From: Rhizobiales bacterium Y(2018)
GTDB taxonomy: Bacteria; Pseudomonadota; Alphaproteobacteria; Rhizobiales; Aestuariivirgaceae
NCBI GenBank assembly: GCA_005502925.1
Contig: SCPD01000010.1
Span: 124,001 to 188,000, forward strand
DNA: 64,000 nucleotides
Direction of reading: 5' to 3'
Below the pieces are notes generated by a model, which saw nothing but the letters and a program-made list of their open reading frames with translations, ran no database searches and was not told the origin of the DNA. The translations under genes and the position numbers were made by a program. How positions within the stretch are numbered: position 1 is the first letter of the stretch; each line of letters opens with the position of its first letter. Below, in pieces: positions 7,180-16,046 of this stretch.

Positions 7180-7770
7180 ATGCAAAGCGCGCGCGAGGAC
7201 GAGCCGCTCTCCGCGGCGGTCTATCTCTATGGCGAAGCTGCGCCGGTGATCCCGGCCACGGCCTTTCTGGCCCCGAGCGCCGTGATCATCGGTGATGTCG
7301 AGATCGGCGAGGGGTCGAGCATATGGTTCGGCGCGGTGCTGCGAGGCGATATCTGTCCGATCAGGATCGGATGCGGGACGAATATCCAGGATGGCGTCAT
7401 CATTCATGGCGATGAGGGTGGCCTCGTCAACATCGCCGATGACGTCACCATTGGCCATGGCGCGATCGTGCATGGCTGCGCTATCGGGGCAAATGCTCTC
7501 ATCGGCATGGGCGCCATTGTGCTCGACAATGCGACCATTGGCGCGGGAGCGCTGATCGGCGCCGGCGCCGTTGTCGCGCCCGGTACGCAAGTGGATCCGC
7601 AAAGTCTCTGGCTCGGATGTCCGGCGCGAAAAATCCGTGATCTTTCGTCGGCCGCAGCTGCGGAACTGCGGTTGGGCGCACAGCACTACCGTGATCAGGC
7701 GCAACTTTACCGATCCGGCCATTTCCGCCGCGCGGCGCCAATTTATCATTCAGCTATCAAGGAGAAATAA
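7180..7770 (+). CDS. Gamma-carbonic-anhydrase-like hexapeptide-repeat protein
   Basis: 196-residue left-handed beta-helix protein. Repeated [IV]G-x-x hexapeptides run through residues 25-145 (IGDVEIGEG, IGANALIGMG, IGAGALIGAG). Metal ligands expected for gamma-class enzymes are present: His in IIHGDE and two His in IGHGAIVHGC; RGD at LRGDICPI is also conserved. Close relatives include YrdA, gamma-carbonic anhydrases and the PaaY/CaiE group, some of which are thioesterases. In this operon a CoA-thioesterase or a role with CO2/bicarbonate for the hydantoinase/carboxylase-type enzyme are both conceivable, but this is inference. The gene begins two bases after the DUF849 stop and ends three bases before the SDR start. 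Confidence 0.88.
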   Translation: MQSAREDEPLSAAVYLYGEAAPVIPATAFLAPSAVIIGDVEIGEGSSIWFGAVLRGDICPIRIGCGTNIQDGVIIHGDEGGLVNIADDVTIGHGAIVHGCAIGANALIGMGAIVLDNATIGAGALIGAGAVVAPGTQVDPQSLWLGCPARKIRDLSSAAAAELRLGAQHYRDQAQLYRSGHFRRAAPIYHSAIKEK

Positions 7771-7773
7771 CAA

Positions 7774-8544
7774 ATGAATCTGCGGGGGCTTCGCGTTCTC
7801 ATTACCGGTGCCGCGGGCGGCGCCGGCGCATCCATCGCGACCTGTTTCGCCCGGGCCGGCGCCTATGTCCATATCGCCGATATCGACGCGCGCGCCGTCA
7901 AGGCGCTGGCCGCGGGCCCGGAGAAGATTTCCGCCAGCATCTGCGACTGCGGCCGCGCCGATGCCGTCGACCAGTTGTTCGAAGAGGCTTCGGCGGCGCT
8001 GGGCGGGCTCGATGTACTCATCAACAATGTCGGGATCGCCGGACCCGCGGCGGCGGCCGAGGACGTGGCGCCGGAGGACTGGGACCGTACGATCGCCGTC
8101 AATCTATCGGGCTTCTTCTATTGCGTCCGCAAGGCCATCCCGCTGCTGAAGCAGGCCGGAGGAGGGACCATTCTCAATGTCTCTTCGACCAGCGCCCGCA
8201 CCGGGCTGCCGCACCGGCTGCCTTATGCGGTCTCGAAAGTCGGCGTCCTCGGGCTGACCGAAACCCTGGCGCGCGAGCTCGGCCCCTTCAACATTCGTGT
8301 GAACTCCATTCTTCCCGGATGGATCAACAATGCCCGCGCCAATTCCATTCTTGAGCGCAAGGCCAAGGAGCTCGGAGTCGAGCCAAAGGTGCTGATGGAG
8401 GAGGAGCTGCAATACATCTCCATGCGCACGCAGATAGAGCCCGAGGAGATCGCGGAGATGATGATGTTCCTGTGCTCGTCAGGTGGACGCCACGTGTCGG
8501 GTCAGCATATCGGCGTATGCGGCAATGCGGAGTATGAAAGGTAG
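7774..8544 (+). CDS. SDR-family NAD-dependent oxidoreductase
   Basis: 256-residue classical short-chain dehydrogenase. It has the nucleotide-binding TGAAGGAG (residues 11-18), Asp36 at the end of the second strand, which favours NAD over NADP, NNVG (84-87), and the catalytic Ser138/139, Tyr151 and Lys155 (YAVSK). AAGGAG lies ten bases before the ATG. It is the third gene of the DUF849 operon. A sensible role is oxidation of a beta-hydroxy acid to the beta-keto acid that DUF849 cleaves; this is inferred from context only. A GntR gene on the other strand ends eight bases downstream, so the operon stops here. Confidence 0.92.
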   Translation: MNLRGLRVLITGAAGGAGASIATCFARAGAYVHIADIDARAVKALAAGPEKISASICDCGRADAVDQLFEEASAALGGLDVLINNVGIAGPAAAAEDVAPEDWDRTIAVNLSGFFYCVRKAIPLLKQAGGGTILNVSSTSARTGLPHRLPYAVSKVGVLGLTETLARELGPFNIRVNSILPGWINNARANSILERKAKELGVEPKVLMEEELQYISMRTQIEPEEIAEMMMFLCSSGGRHVSGQHIGVCGNAEYER

Positions 8545-8552
8545 GATGGCGG

Positions 8553-9317
8553 TCAAGTATCGCGCAGGAACGGCAATATCTCGCGATAAGCGGCCGTAAG
8601 GTCGTTGTGCAATGCCGCCTCCGCCGCATCGGGGTCGTTACTGGCGAGCGCATCGAGCATCTGATCGTGGAATATCGTGGTGCTGATGTCGCTGTCGGCT
8701 GGCCAGTCGCGCTGCAGGGTGGGACCGATGCGAAGCCACAAGGTTTCAATCATCTGGGTGAGGATAGGCGATCCGGAAAGCTTGTAGACCTCGAAGTGGA
8801 AACGGAAATTCACCCGCAAGGTATCGACGGTGGAAATCTTGTCCCTGCTCAACTCGGTGCGATATCGGTCATTGATCCGACGAAGGCTGTCCAGATCCCT
8901 CTCGTGCGCCTTTAGCGCCGCGCAGCGAATGGCATGGCCTTCGAGCTTGAGGCGGATGTCGGTGATCTGGGCGAAGTCGGACTTGTCGGGCGCGTAGACG
9001 AAGAAGGCGCTCTTGCTGCGGCTCACCAGCGCGCCATCCGCTTCAAGGCGCTTGAGCGCTTCGCGGACCGGGGTGAGGCTTACCCCCATCGCCTCGGAGA
9101 GCGAGCGCAGGGTAAGTCCGGCGTTCGGCAGCACACCGCCGCTCATCAGTGAATAACGCAACGCTTCATAGACCTGGCGCTCGGCCGATATGCCTTCGAG
9201 CGGCGTAATCCGCGGCAAATCCGGTGCGCTGGCCTTGGGGCGTCCGGCTCCGGGCCGGCGCTTGCGCACGACCTTGCCGCTCTTCCGCCTCACAGTTTTC
9301 TTCGCCTGCTTTGTCAT
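8553..9317 (-). CDS. GntR-family transcriptional regulator with FCD domain
   Basis: 254-residue DNA-binding regulator. A GntR winged helix spans about residues 48-110 (LTLRSLSEAMGVSLTPVREALKRLE), followed by an all-helical FCD ligand domain (about 120-245), which in the FadR/VanR group binds organic acids, often with a metal held by Asp and His. The first 35 residues are unusually basic and carry RRPGAGRPK, which resembles an AT-hook. The gene lies between the DUF849 and hyu operons and is divergent from hyuA. Operator copies with a TGTGATCACA-like core lie upstream of both operons and of this gene, so autoregulation and control of both operons are likely. The ligand is probably a pathway intermediate; this is inference. 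Confidence 0.92.
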   Translation of the reverse strand: MTKQAKKTVRRKSGKVVRKRRPGAGRPKASAPDLPRITPLEGISAERQVYEALRYSLMSGGVLPNAGLTLRSLSEAMGVSLTPVREALKRLEADGALVSRSKSAFFVYAPDKSDFAQITDIRLKLEGHAIRCAALKAHERDLDSLRRINDRYRTELSRDKISTVDTLRVNFRFHFEVYKLSGSPILTQMIETLWLRIGPTLQRDWPADSDISTTIFHDQMLDALASNDPDAAEAALHNDLTAAYREILPFLRDT

Positions 9318-9354
9318 CGTCCATCGACATTACGGGATTCGGCGCGGAGTTCAA

Positions 9355-9427
9355 TAATCGTGTGATCACAGAACAAAAGCCCGTCGCTTCAGTTGACAGG
9401 CTTTTCTTAATATGAGATCACAGAATA
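9355..9427 (+). promoter_or_regulatory. Operator pair and promoter region between gntR and hyuA
   Basis: Two directly repeated operator copies: core TGTGATCACA (9361-9370, perfect palindrome, preceded by AATAATCG) and TGAGATCACA (9413-9422, within TTAATATGAGATCACAGAAT), 52 bases apart. Between them are a TTGACA (9393-9398), a possible -35 box, and an AAAAGCC...GGCTTTT inverted repeat (9375-9405). The first copy is 44 bases from the gntR start and the second lies downstream of the TTGACA, where it could block hyuA transcription. Same motif as at 6198-6263. Confidence 0.7.
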
Positions 9428-9501
9428 AGAAACAGCGGAATGACAAGCGGCCGCTGACCAATGAGCAGGGAGTCGGCCGGTGGCCGGCAGTGAGGACGTG
9501 C

Positions 9502-11577
9502 ATGCAATTCGCCATTGATACCCGCGGCACCTTTACCGATCTCGTCGTCAAGGACACGTCCGGATTTTGCCGGATGTTCAAGTCCTCGACGACGCCGGCC
9601 GATCCGATTTCCGGTGTGCTCAATGTTCTTGAAGTCGCCGCCGCCGAATATGGAATGACCCGGGAGGCCTTTCTTTCCAAGGGAAGGCTTCTCGTCCACG
9701 GAACGACACATGCACTCAATGCCATCGTCACGAGCCGCACGGCGAAGACCGCGTTCATCACGACCAAAGGCCATGGCGACATGCTTGTGCTGCGCGAGGG
9801 CGGGCGTACGGACCCTTTCAATTTCGATCACCCCAATCCCGAGCCCTATATTCCCCGCGCCTTGACCTTCGAAGTCACCGAACGGATGCTGCCGGATGGA
9901 TCGGTGATGCTTCCGCTCGATGAAGAAGAGCTTGCGGGCATCGCCGCCGCGCTGAAGCAGCTTCGTGTCGAAGCCGTCGCCGTCTGTCTATTGTGGTCGA
10001 TCGTCAATCCGGATCATGAACGGCGCATCGGCACTCTCCTCGCCACACATCTTCCGGGTATTCCTGTCACGCTCTCCCATGAGCTCAACCCGATCATCCG
10101 GGAATTCCGTCGCGCCTCGTCGGCGGCCATAGACGCGTCGCTCAAACCGATGATGGGCATCTACATGTCCAATCTCGAGGCGCGTCTCCGGGGAGCGGGA
10201 TTTCCCGGACGCGTGCTGGTGATCACGTCGCAAGGTGGTGTGATCGATGCTAAGGATGCCGCGACGGCGCCGATCCATATCGTAAACTCCGGGCCTTCCA
10301 TGGCACCGATGGCCGGTCGCCATTTTGCGGCCATCGACGAAGATTCGACGACGGCGATCGTCGCCGATACCGGCGGCACCACCTATGATGTCAGCCTGGT
10401 GCGCAAAGGACATGTCCCCATCATCCGGGAGACATGGATCGGCGCGCCGCATCGGGGCACCATGATCGGATTCCCCTGGGTCGATGTGAAGAGCGTCGGT
10501 GCCGGTGGCGGCTCGATCGCCTGGGTCGATTCCGGCGGACTTCTTCACGTCGGCCCGCAAAGCGCGGGTTCGGTTCCAGGGCCTGTCGCTTATGGAAAGG
10601 GTGGCGTCGAACCCACCGTCACCGACGCATCGCTGGTTCTCGGTCACCTCGATGGCGACTCGTTTCTCGGTGGCGCGATGAAGCTCGACAGGACGCTCGC
10701 GGAGGCGGCGATCCGGACGCGGGTGGCGGAACCGCTCGGTATCTCAGTCGAGGCTGCTGCCGACGCCATACTCGCGGTCGTGACCGAAAACATGGTGCAG
10801 GCCATCAACACGATCACGGTCAATCAGGGAATCGATCCCAAGGATGCCGTCCTCATCGGGGGCGGTGGCGGTGCCGGCTTGAATTCGGTGCGGATCGCCA
10901 AGCGGCTTGGGTGCAGGACCCTGCTGATCCCCGCTGTGGGCGCCGCACTTTCAGCGGCCGGTGCCATGATGTCGGGGCTCAAGGCGCATTATCAAGCAGC
11001 TGCCTTCGCCGCGACGGATCGCTTCGACTTCGATCGCCTTTCGGATGTGCTCAACGGATTGGCCGAGCGCTGCCGGGTTTTTGCCGCCGAGTCGGGCGCG
11101 GGTGCCGAAAGTGTGGAGATCAGCTACACGGCCGACGCCCGTTATTCGACCCAGGTCTGGGAGATAGAGGTCCCGCTGCGGTCCGGCAGAATTCTGACGC
11201 CCGCCGATCTTTGCGCATTCATCGATGACTTCCACGAGACACATCAGGAGCTCTTCAATTTCTCCGATCCGTCGTCTCCCATCGAGATCGTCGGGTGGCG
11301 GGCGCAAGTGCATTGCCGGTTCAAGGATACCGGCGGGATAGACTTGGCCCGTAGCGACGAGGAGGAGATCGCAGCCTCGACGCGGCGCAGCTTCTTCGCG
11401 CAGAAGGGCTGGTGTGACGTGCCTGTCCACAATTTCGAGGCGCTTGCCGTCAATGAATTCATCACCGGACCGCTGATCGTCGAAAGTCCATTCACGACTG
11501 TCGTCATCGAGCCCGGCGTGGCGGTTGCCCGGCGGCCGTCCGGCAGTCTTTCCATAAATATGGCGGTCGCCCAATGA
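9502..11577 (+). CDS. Hydantoinase/oxoprolinase family protein, subunit A
   Basis: 691-residue ATP-binding subunit of the hydantoinase A / 5-oxoprolinase / acetophenone-acetone carboxylase superfamily, which phosphorylates a carbonyl oxygen so that a ring amide is opened or a carboxylation can proceed. Domains: N-terminal Hydant_A_N with DTRGTFTD (residues 6-13, a variant of D-x-GGTFTD), then the actin-like core with ADTGGTTYDVSLV, and the diagnostic SVGAGGGSIAWVD / VGPQSAGSVPGP / PTVTDASLVLG series. The ATG at 9502 has TGAGGA six bases upstream; starting at the upstream ATG 9412 would place the start codon inside an operator. The stop overlaps the subunit B start (ATGA). Substrate is not predictable. 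Confidence 0.92.
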   Translation: MQFAIDTRGTFTDLVVKDTSGFCRMFKSSTTPADPISGVLNVLEVAAAEYGMTREAFLSKGRLLVHGTTHALNAIVTSRTAKTAFITTKGHGDMLVLREGGRTDPFNFDHPNPEPYIPRALTFEVTERMLPDGSVMLPLDEEELAGIAAALKQLRVEAVAVCLLWSIVNPDHERRIGTLLATHLPGIPVTLSHELNPIIREFRRASSAAIDASLKPMMGIYMSNLEARLRGAGFPGRVLVITSQGGVIDAKDAATAPIHIVNSGPSMAPMAGRHFAAIDEDSTTAIVADTGGTTYDVSLVRKGHVPIIRETWIGAPHRGTMIGFPWVDVKSVGAGGGSIAWVDSGGLLHVGPQSAGSVPGPVAYGKGGVEPTVTDASLVLGHLDGDSFLGGAMKLDRTLAEAAIRTRVAEPLGISVEAAADAILAVVTENMVQAINTITVNQGIDPKDAVLIGGGGGAGLNSVRIAKRLGCRTLLIPAVGAALSAAGAMMSGLKAHYQAAAFAATDRFDFDRLSDVLNGLAERCRVFAAESGAGAESVEISYTADARYSTQVWEIEVPLRSGRILTPADLCAFIDDFHETHQELFNFSDPSSPIEIVGWRAQVHCRFKDTGGIDLARSDEEEIAASTRRSFFAQKGWCDVPVHNFEALAVNEFITGPLIVESPFTTVVIEPGVAVARRPSGSLSINMAVAQ

Positions 11578-13349
11578 CCCAACACAACAGCAGAAAGCCC
11601 GCCGTGGATGGTGTGCAGCTCGCCATTCTTGCCCACCGTCTCGAAGGCGTCACGCGTAAGATGGCGAACACGCTCCTGAGAACCGCGCGATCGGGTGTGA
11701 TCAATATCGCCCGTGACTTCTCCTGCTGCATCGTGACCGCCGGCGCCGAGCTCCTGGTCGCGAATGAAGGTCTGCCGATACATGTGCTCGCCGGGCCTGA
11801 CATAATGGCGCGGGTGATGAAGGAGTATAGTCCGGTACTCAAGCGTGGCGATGCCTTCCTCAATAACTCGCCCTATCACGGGTGCAGTCACGCCGCCGAT
11901 CATACGCTCCTGGTCCCCGTCATCGACGATGAGGGCAACCATCGTTTCACCGTACTGGCGAAGGCCCATCAGGCCGATATCGGCAACTCGATCGCGACCA
12001 CGTATCACGGCGCCGCCAGGGATGTTTACGAGGAAGGCGCGCTGATCTTCCCGTCCGTGAAGGTGCAGGAGAATTACGAAACGAACCAGGATTTTGTCCG
12101 CATGTGCCGGATGCGGATCAGGGTGCCTGATCAATGGTGGGGAGATTTCCTGGCCATGGTGGCGTCGGCGCGCATCGGCGAAAGAGAGATCATTGCGCTG
12201 GCGGAAGAAGTCGGTTGGGACACGCTGGAGAATTTCAGCGCCACCTGGCTCGACTACTCCGAGAAACGCATGATGGAGGCCATCACCGCCATGCCGGGTG
12301 GCCGGATGACCCGAACCAGCACGCATGATCGCTTTCCGGGCACACCGGAGGAGGGCATCCCGGTCACCGTCGATGTCTCTCTCGATCCAAGTGAAGCGCG
12401 CATCGCCGTCGACCTTAGCCGCAATCCGGACTGCCTGCCCTGTGGCCTCAATTTGTCGGAAGCCTGCGCGCGCACCGCCGCCATGGTCGGCATATTCAAT
12501 TCCATCGATCACCGGGTTCCCAAGAATGCCGGGTCCTGCCGGCGCATTGATGTCAGCCTGCGCGAGAATTGCGTGGTCGGCATTCCCCGGCATCCCACGT
12601 CCACGTCTGTCGCGACCACAAATGTAGCCGACCGGGTCGCCAATGCCGTCCAGGCTGCGATCGCTGAGATCGCCGATGGGGCAGGCATGGCCGAGTGCGG
12701 TGCCGTCATCGCGCCGGCGGGTGGGGTCATTTCCGGCGTCGACTCGGCCGGGAAGGAATTCGTTAATCAGATTTTCCTCGGTGAGACCGGTGGTGCCGCG
12801 GCGCCGCGCGCCGATGCGTGGCTGATCATCGGGCATGTCGGTGGTGCCGGCATGTGCAATCTGGACAGCGTCGAGCTCGATGAAATGCGCCAGCCCTTGC
12901 GCGTCTTCTCACGCAAGCTGGTGTCCGATACGGAAGGGGCGGGCCGGTTTCGTGGCGCGCCGTCCATGTCGGTCGAATTCGGGCCGGTCGGATGCGATAT
13001 GCAGGTCGCTTATGTGAGCGACGGGACCATGAATGCGGCGCGCGGCGTGCGCGGCGGCGGCGCTGGCGGCAAGGCGGACCAGTTCCGTGTCAGGCGTGAC
13101 GGCACGTTGCAGCGTCTCGATGCCTGCGCCCAGGTCACCATTCATGAGGGTGAGAGGCTGCTGTCGATCTCCTGCGGCGGTGGCGGCTATGGCAATCCGG
13201 TGGAACGCGAGGCGGAGACGGTCGCGCGCGATGTCGCCGAAAAGTGGATATCGGCAGAAAGGGCGCGCGACGTCTATCGCGTGGCTCTTACCGAGGACGG
13301 CTCGCTCGATCGTGATGAGACCGTGAAGCTTCGTCACGCCGAGCGGTAG
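11574..13349 (+). CDS. Hydantoinase/oxoprolinase family protein, subunit B
   Basis: 591-residue partner of the preceding gene, forming the amide-hydrolysing or carboxylating part of the complex. It carries the family's conserved stretch around residue 98 as NNSPYHGCSH, a variant of NDPYxGGTH, followed by HAADHTLLVPV, then ATTYHGAARDVYEEGALIFPSV and the C-terminal glycine-rich VRGGGAGG and SCGGGGYGNP. Start and upstream stop share four bases, so subunits are made together in a fixed ratio. The ABC importer operon continues 37 bases downstream on the same strand. N-methylhydantoinase, caprolactamase-like and carboxylase functions are all possible; the absence of a third small subunit argues against a typical acetone carboxylase. 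Confidence 0.92.
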   Translation: MTQHNSRKPAVDGVQLAILAHRLEGVTRKMANTLLRTARSGVINIARDFSCCIVTAGAELLVANEGLPIHVLAGPDIMARVMKEYSPVLKRGDAFLNNSPYHGCSHAADHTLLVPVIDDEGNHRFTVLAKAHQADIGNSIATTYHGAARDVYEEGALIFPSVKVQENYETNQDFVRMCRMRIRVPDQWWGDFLAMVASARIGEREIIALAEEVGWDTLENFSATWLDYSEKRMMEAITAMPGGRMTRTSTHDRFPGTPEEGIPVTVDVSLDPSEARIAVDLSRNPDCLPCGLNLSEACARTAAMVGIFNSIDHRVPKNAGSCRRIDVSLRENCVVGIPRHPTSTSVATTNVADRVANAVQAAIAEIADGAGMAECGAVIAPAGGVISGVDSAGKEFVNQIFLGETGGAAAPRADAWLIIGHVGGAGMCNLDSVELDEMRQPLRVFSRKLVSDTEGAGRFRGAPSMSVEFGPVGCDMQVAYVSDGTMNAARGVRGGGAGGKADQFRVRRDGTLQRLDACAQVTIHEGERLLSISCGGGGYGNPVEREAETVARDVAEKWISAERARDVYRVALTEDGSLDRDETVKLRHAER

Positions 13350-13386
13350 ACAGGCAGTAATCAAAAAACAAACGAGGGAACGACAG

Positions 13387-14568
13387 ATGAAGAAAATCTA
13401 TGCGATCAAGGCAGCCATGCTGACATTGCTGCTCGGCGGCGGCCATGCACTGGCCGAGGAAGATGTGAAGGTTGGTTTTGCCCTGGCTCTTTCCGGCTTC
13501 ATTGCGCCCTATGACGATGGCCCTTATAAAGCCGCGCAGCTTGCGATCGACGATATCAATGCCAAGGGCGGCCTGCTCGGCAAGAAGCTGATCGCCGTGG
13601 CCTCCGACACGAAATCGGACGTCGATGTCGGCGCCATTGCCGCCACCGATGTCATCGGCAAGGGCGCCCGGATGATCATGGTCACCTGTGATTTCGATTT
13701 CGGCGCGCCGGCGGCCATCGTCGCGCAAAGCCAGAATGTCTTTGCCTTCTCCTCCTGCGCGGCGGATCCGAAATTCGGCGTTCAGGGCATTGGTCCGAAT
13801 GCCTATACGCTGGCCACGGCCACCCTCACGCAGGGTTCGATCTTGGCGGAGTTCGCGTTCAAGCAGGCCAATCTCAAGACGGCCTATCTGCTGACGGATA
13901 CGAGCGGCGAATATATGAAGTCGCTGTGTGCGTCCTTCGAGCGCCGTTTCGTCGAGCTCGCGGGTGATGCCGGCATTGTGGGCAAGGACAATTTCCACGG
14001 CTTGAACGACACCTCCATTGCCGGCCAGATCAGCCGGTTGAAGGCCAGTCCCAAACAGCCGGATGCCGTGATGTTCTGCGGCGCCGGCAGTGCCGGTGCG
14101 TCCTTCATTCGCCAGATCCGCGCAGCCGGCATCGATCTGCCCTTGCTGGCGGGTGAATCGATGGACGGCGCCTATTGGCTGGGTGCCGTCCCTGATCTGA
14201 GCAACTTCTACGTTCTTGCCTATGGCTCGGCGTTCGGCAACGACCCGGATGCCAAGATCAACGATTTCACCACCAGGTTCACGGCCAAATTCGGCGAGCA
14301 GCCGGCGACGTCGCATGCGCTGACCGGATATTCCGTCATCGAGGCCTGGGCGCTTGCCGTGCAGCGGGCCGGCACCTTCGACACGGACGCAGTGCGCGCC
14401 GAACTCGACAAGCTCAAGGACGAGCCGTTCCTTGCCGGGAAAACGAGCTTCTCGCCGGAAGCCCACATAAATCTCGACCGGCCGATGCTTGTCTTCAAGA
14501 TCGTCAATGGCAAGCACGAACCGATCGGGCGCTTCTTGAGTGAAGTGATCCCCGAGCTCAAATTCTGA
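13387..14568 (+). CDS. Branched-chain-amino-acid-type ABC importer, substrate-binding protein
   Basis: 393-residue periplasmic binding protein of the LivJ/LivK type (Peripla_BP_6). A Sec signal peptide (residues 1-21, ending GHALAEE) precedes two alpha/beta lobes with the family pattern VGFALALSGF, DGPYKAAQLAIDDINAKGGLLGKKL and an end segment for ligand closure. GAGGGAACGACAG upstream of the ATG supplies a ribosome site. It begins the importer gene set that follows hyuAB, and the genes for both ATPases and both permeases come directly behind, in the order SBP-G-F-H-M. Such importers take amino acids, amides, urea and aromatic acids; here the substrate is probably what HyuAB acts on or a close product (inference). 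Confidence 0.93.
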   Translation: MKKIYAIKAAMLTLLLGGGHALAEEDVKVGFALALSGFIAPYDDGPYKAAQLAIDDINAKGGLLGKKLIAVASDTKSDVDVGAIAATDVIGKGARMIMVTCDFDFGAPAAIVAQSQNVFAFSSCAADPKFGVQGIGPNAYTLATATLTQGSILAEFAFKQANLKTAYLLTDTSGEYMKSLCASFERRFVELAGDAGIVGKDNFHGLNDTSIAGQISRLKASPKQPDAVMFCGAGSAGASFIRQIRAAGIDLPLLAGESMDGAYWLGAVPDLSNFYVLAYGSAFGNDPDAKINDFTTRFTAKFGEQPATSHALTGYSVIEAWALAVQRAGTFDTDAVRAELDKLKDEPFLAGKTSFSPEAHINLDRPMLVFKIVNGKHEPIGRFLSEVIPELKF

Positions 14569-14586
14569 TCCGCGCCGAGGAGCAGG

Positions 14587-15318
14587 ATGATGAATGCGGC
14601 GCGGCTGACCGCGCGTGATGTCGGCGTCAGTTTCGGCGGGCTCGTGGCGCTCGCTGGAATTGACCTCGATGTCGGCGCCGGTGAGATCGTTGGACTGATC
14701 GGGTCCAATGGAGCCGGCAAGAGCACGATGGTCAATGTGCTCTCCGGCTTTCAAAAACCGTCACGGGGCACTGTCTTTCTCGGCGACATATCGCTTGCGG
14801 GGATGCCTCCGCATCGCATTTCGCGTGCCGGCATCGTTCGGACTTTCCAATCGGTGCGGCTTTTCCGGGATCTGACGGTGGCCGAGAATATCGCGGCAGC
14901 GGTCGCCGTGCTGGGGAAGGGCGCTCCAGATGTAGCGGAGCTGCTCGCCCTCATGGGGCTTTCCGACCTGAAGGAAAAGCCGGCAGGGTCGCTGTCTTAC
15001 GCGCATCAGCGACGGCTGGCGATCGCCCGGGCACTCGGCCTGCGGCCGCGTTTTCTCCTGCTCGATGAGCCGGCGGCCGGCATGACTCCCGGCGAAGTCG
15101 AGGAGCTGGATCGCACGCTCGTGGCTTTGCGCGACCGGACCCAACTGGGGCTGCTGCTGGTCGAGCACAATATGACACTGGTCATGTCGGTCTGCGAGAG
15201 ACTTGTGGTCATGGATGGCGGCCGGGTCATCGCGCGGGGAACGCCCGACTTGATACGTCAGGATCCTCTCGTGCGTCAGGCCTATCTCGGCCATGGAAAA
15301 GTGAGGGAGCACCCGTGA
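14587..15318 (+). CDS. ABC importer ATPase, LivG type
   Basis: 243-residue nucleotide-binding subunit. Walker A is GSNGAGKST (about residues 39-47). The signature is degenerate: LSYAHQRRLAIARAL replaces the canonical LSGGQ-like form, as often in LivG where LSYGxQRRLEIARAL is usual. Walker B is FLLLDEPAAGM, and the H-loop is VEHNM. Start may be ATG 14587 or the next ATG at 14590; GAGGAGCAGG precedes both. Its stop overlaps the GTG start of the LivF-type gene by four bases. It pairs with LivF to drive uptake through the two permeases. Confidence 0.95.
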   Translation: MMNAARLTARDVGVSFGGLVALAGIDLDVGAGEIVGLIGSNGAGKSTMVNVLSGFQKPSRGTVFLGDISLAGMPPHRISRAGIVRTFQSVRLFRDLTVAENIAAAVAVLGKGAPDVAELLALMGLSDLKEKPAGSLSYAHQRRLAIARALGLRPRFLLLDEPAAGMTPGEVEELDRTLVALRDRTQLGLLLVEHNMTLVMSVCERLVVMDGGRVIARGTPDLIRQDPLVRQAYLGHGKVREHP

Positions 15319-16046
15319 CCTTGCTGGCGATCGAAAACATCACAGTGAAATACGGCCCGATACCGGCGATCCGCGACGTCTCGCTGCAGATCGGGGAGGG
15401 CGAGACCCTGGCGGTGGTCGGCGCCAACGGCGCCGGAAAGTCGACCCTGACGCTCGCCATCACCGGCATCGTCAGGCCATCTTCGGGACGGATCGAATTC
15501 TCGGGACGCTCGCTGTTAGGGCTTGGCCCGGAGGCGACGGCGCGCCTCGGCGTGGCGCTGGTTCCCGAGGGGCGTCATATCTTTGAAGGTCTTACCGTCG
15601 ACGAGAATCTGCTGCTCGGCACGACTGTTCTCTCCGATCGGAGTTCCGCCCGGCACGCCATGGCGCAGATCTATGAGATGTTTCCCATTCTGCATGAACG
15701 GCGCAATGGGATGGCGACCCGGCTTTCGGGCGGCGAGCAGCAGCAACTCGCCATTGCACGCGCGCTGCTATCGAAACCCCGCCTGCTGATACTGGACGAA
15801 CCGTCGCTCGGGCTGTCGCCTGTGATGGTCGACAAGATCTATGCGATCCTTGCCGAGTTGAAGAGCCGGGGCACGACCTTGCTGCTGATCGAGCAGAACC
15901 CGGCCCGTATCGATGAGGTTGCCGACCGTGTGATCGTGCTGAGCAGTGGGGCTGTCCAGGCATCGGGGCTTGCCGCCGAGATTCTGGCCGATGAGCAATT
16001 GCATGCCTCCTATCTTGGCGGTGTCGCCCTCGGAGCGCGTCAATGA
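15315..16046 (+). CDS. ABC importer ATPase, LivF type
   Basis: 243-residue second nucleotide-binding subunit, starting at GTG 15315 within GTGA shared with the previous stop. Walker A GANGAGKST (about residues 36-44), signature LSGGEQQQLAIARAL (about 136-150), Walker B LLILDEPSLGLSP, and the H-loop region replaced by LLIEQNPAR, with Gln in place of His as is usual for LivF, which has EQN. VPEGRHIFEGLTVDENLLLG is a clear LivF mark. Translationally coupled to the LivH gene downstream (ATGA). It functions with the LivG-type partner. Confidence 0.95.
   Translation: MTLLAIENITVKYGPIPAIRDVSLQIGEGETLAVVGANGAGKSTLTLAITGIVRPSSGRIEFSGRSLLGLGPEATARLGVALVPEGRHIFEGLTVDENLLLGTTVLSDRSSARHAMAQIYEMFPILHERRNGMATRLSGGEQQQLAIARALLSKPRLLILDEPSLGLSPVMVDKIYAILAELKSRGTTLLLIEQNPARIDEVADRVIVLSSGAVQASGLAAEILADEQLHASYLGGVALGARQ

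Noticed and set aside
9412-9501. Upstream ATG for hyuA that would lengthen it by 30 residues
   Set aside because: The ATG lies inside an operator copy, has no ribosome site, and the added residues are not family-like; ATG 9502 has TGAGGA six bases upstream.
11244-14754. Long minus-strand frames (about 490-530 codons) opposite hyuB and the binding-protein gene
   Set aside because: They mirror well-supported plus-strand genes, have no recognisable motifs, and result from few stop codons in high-GC DNA.
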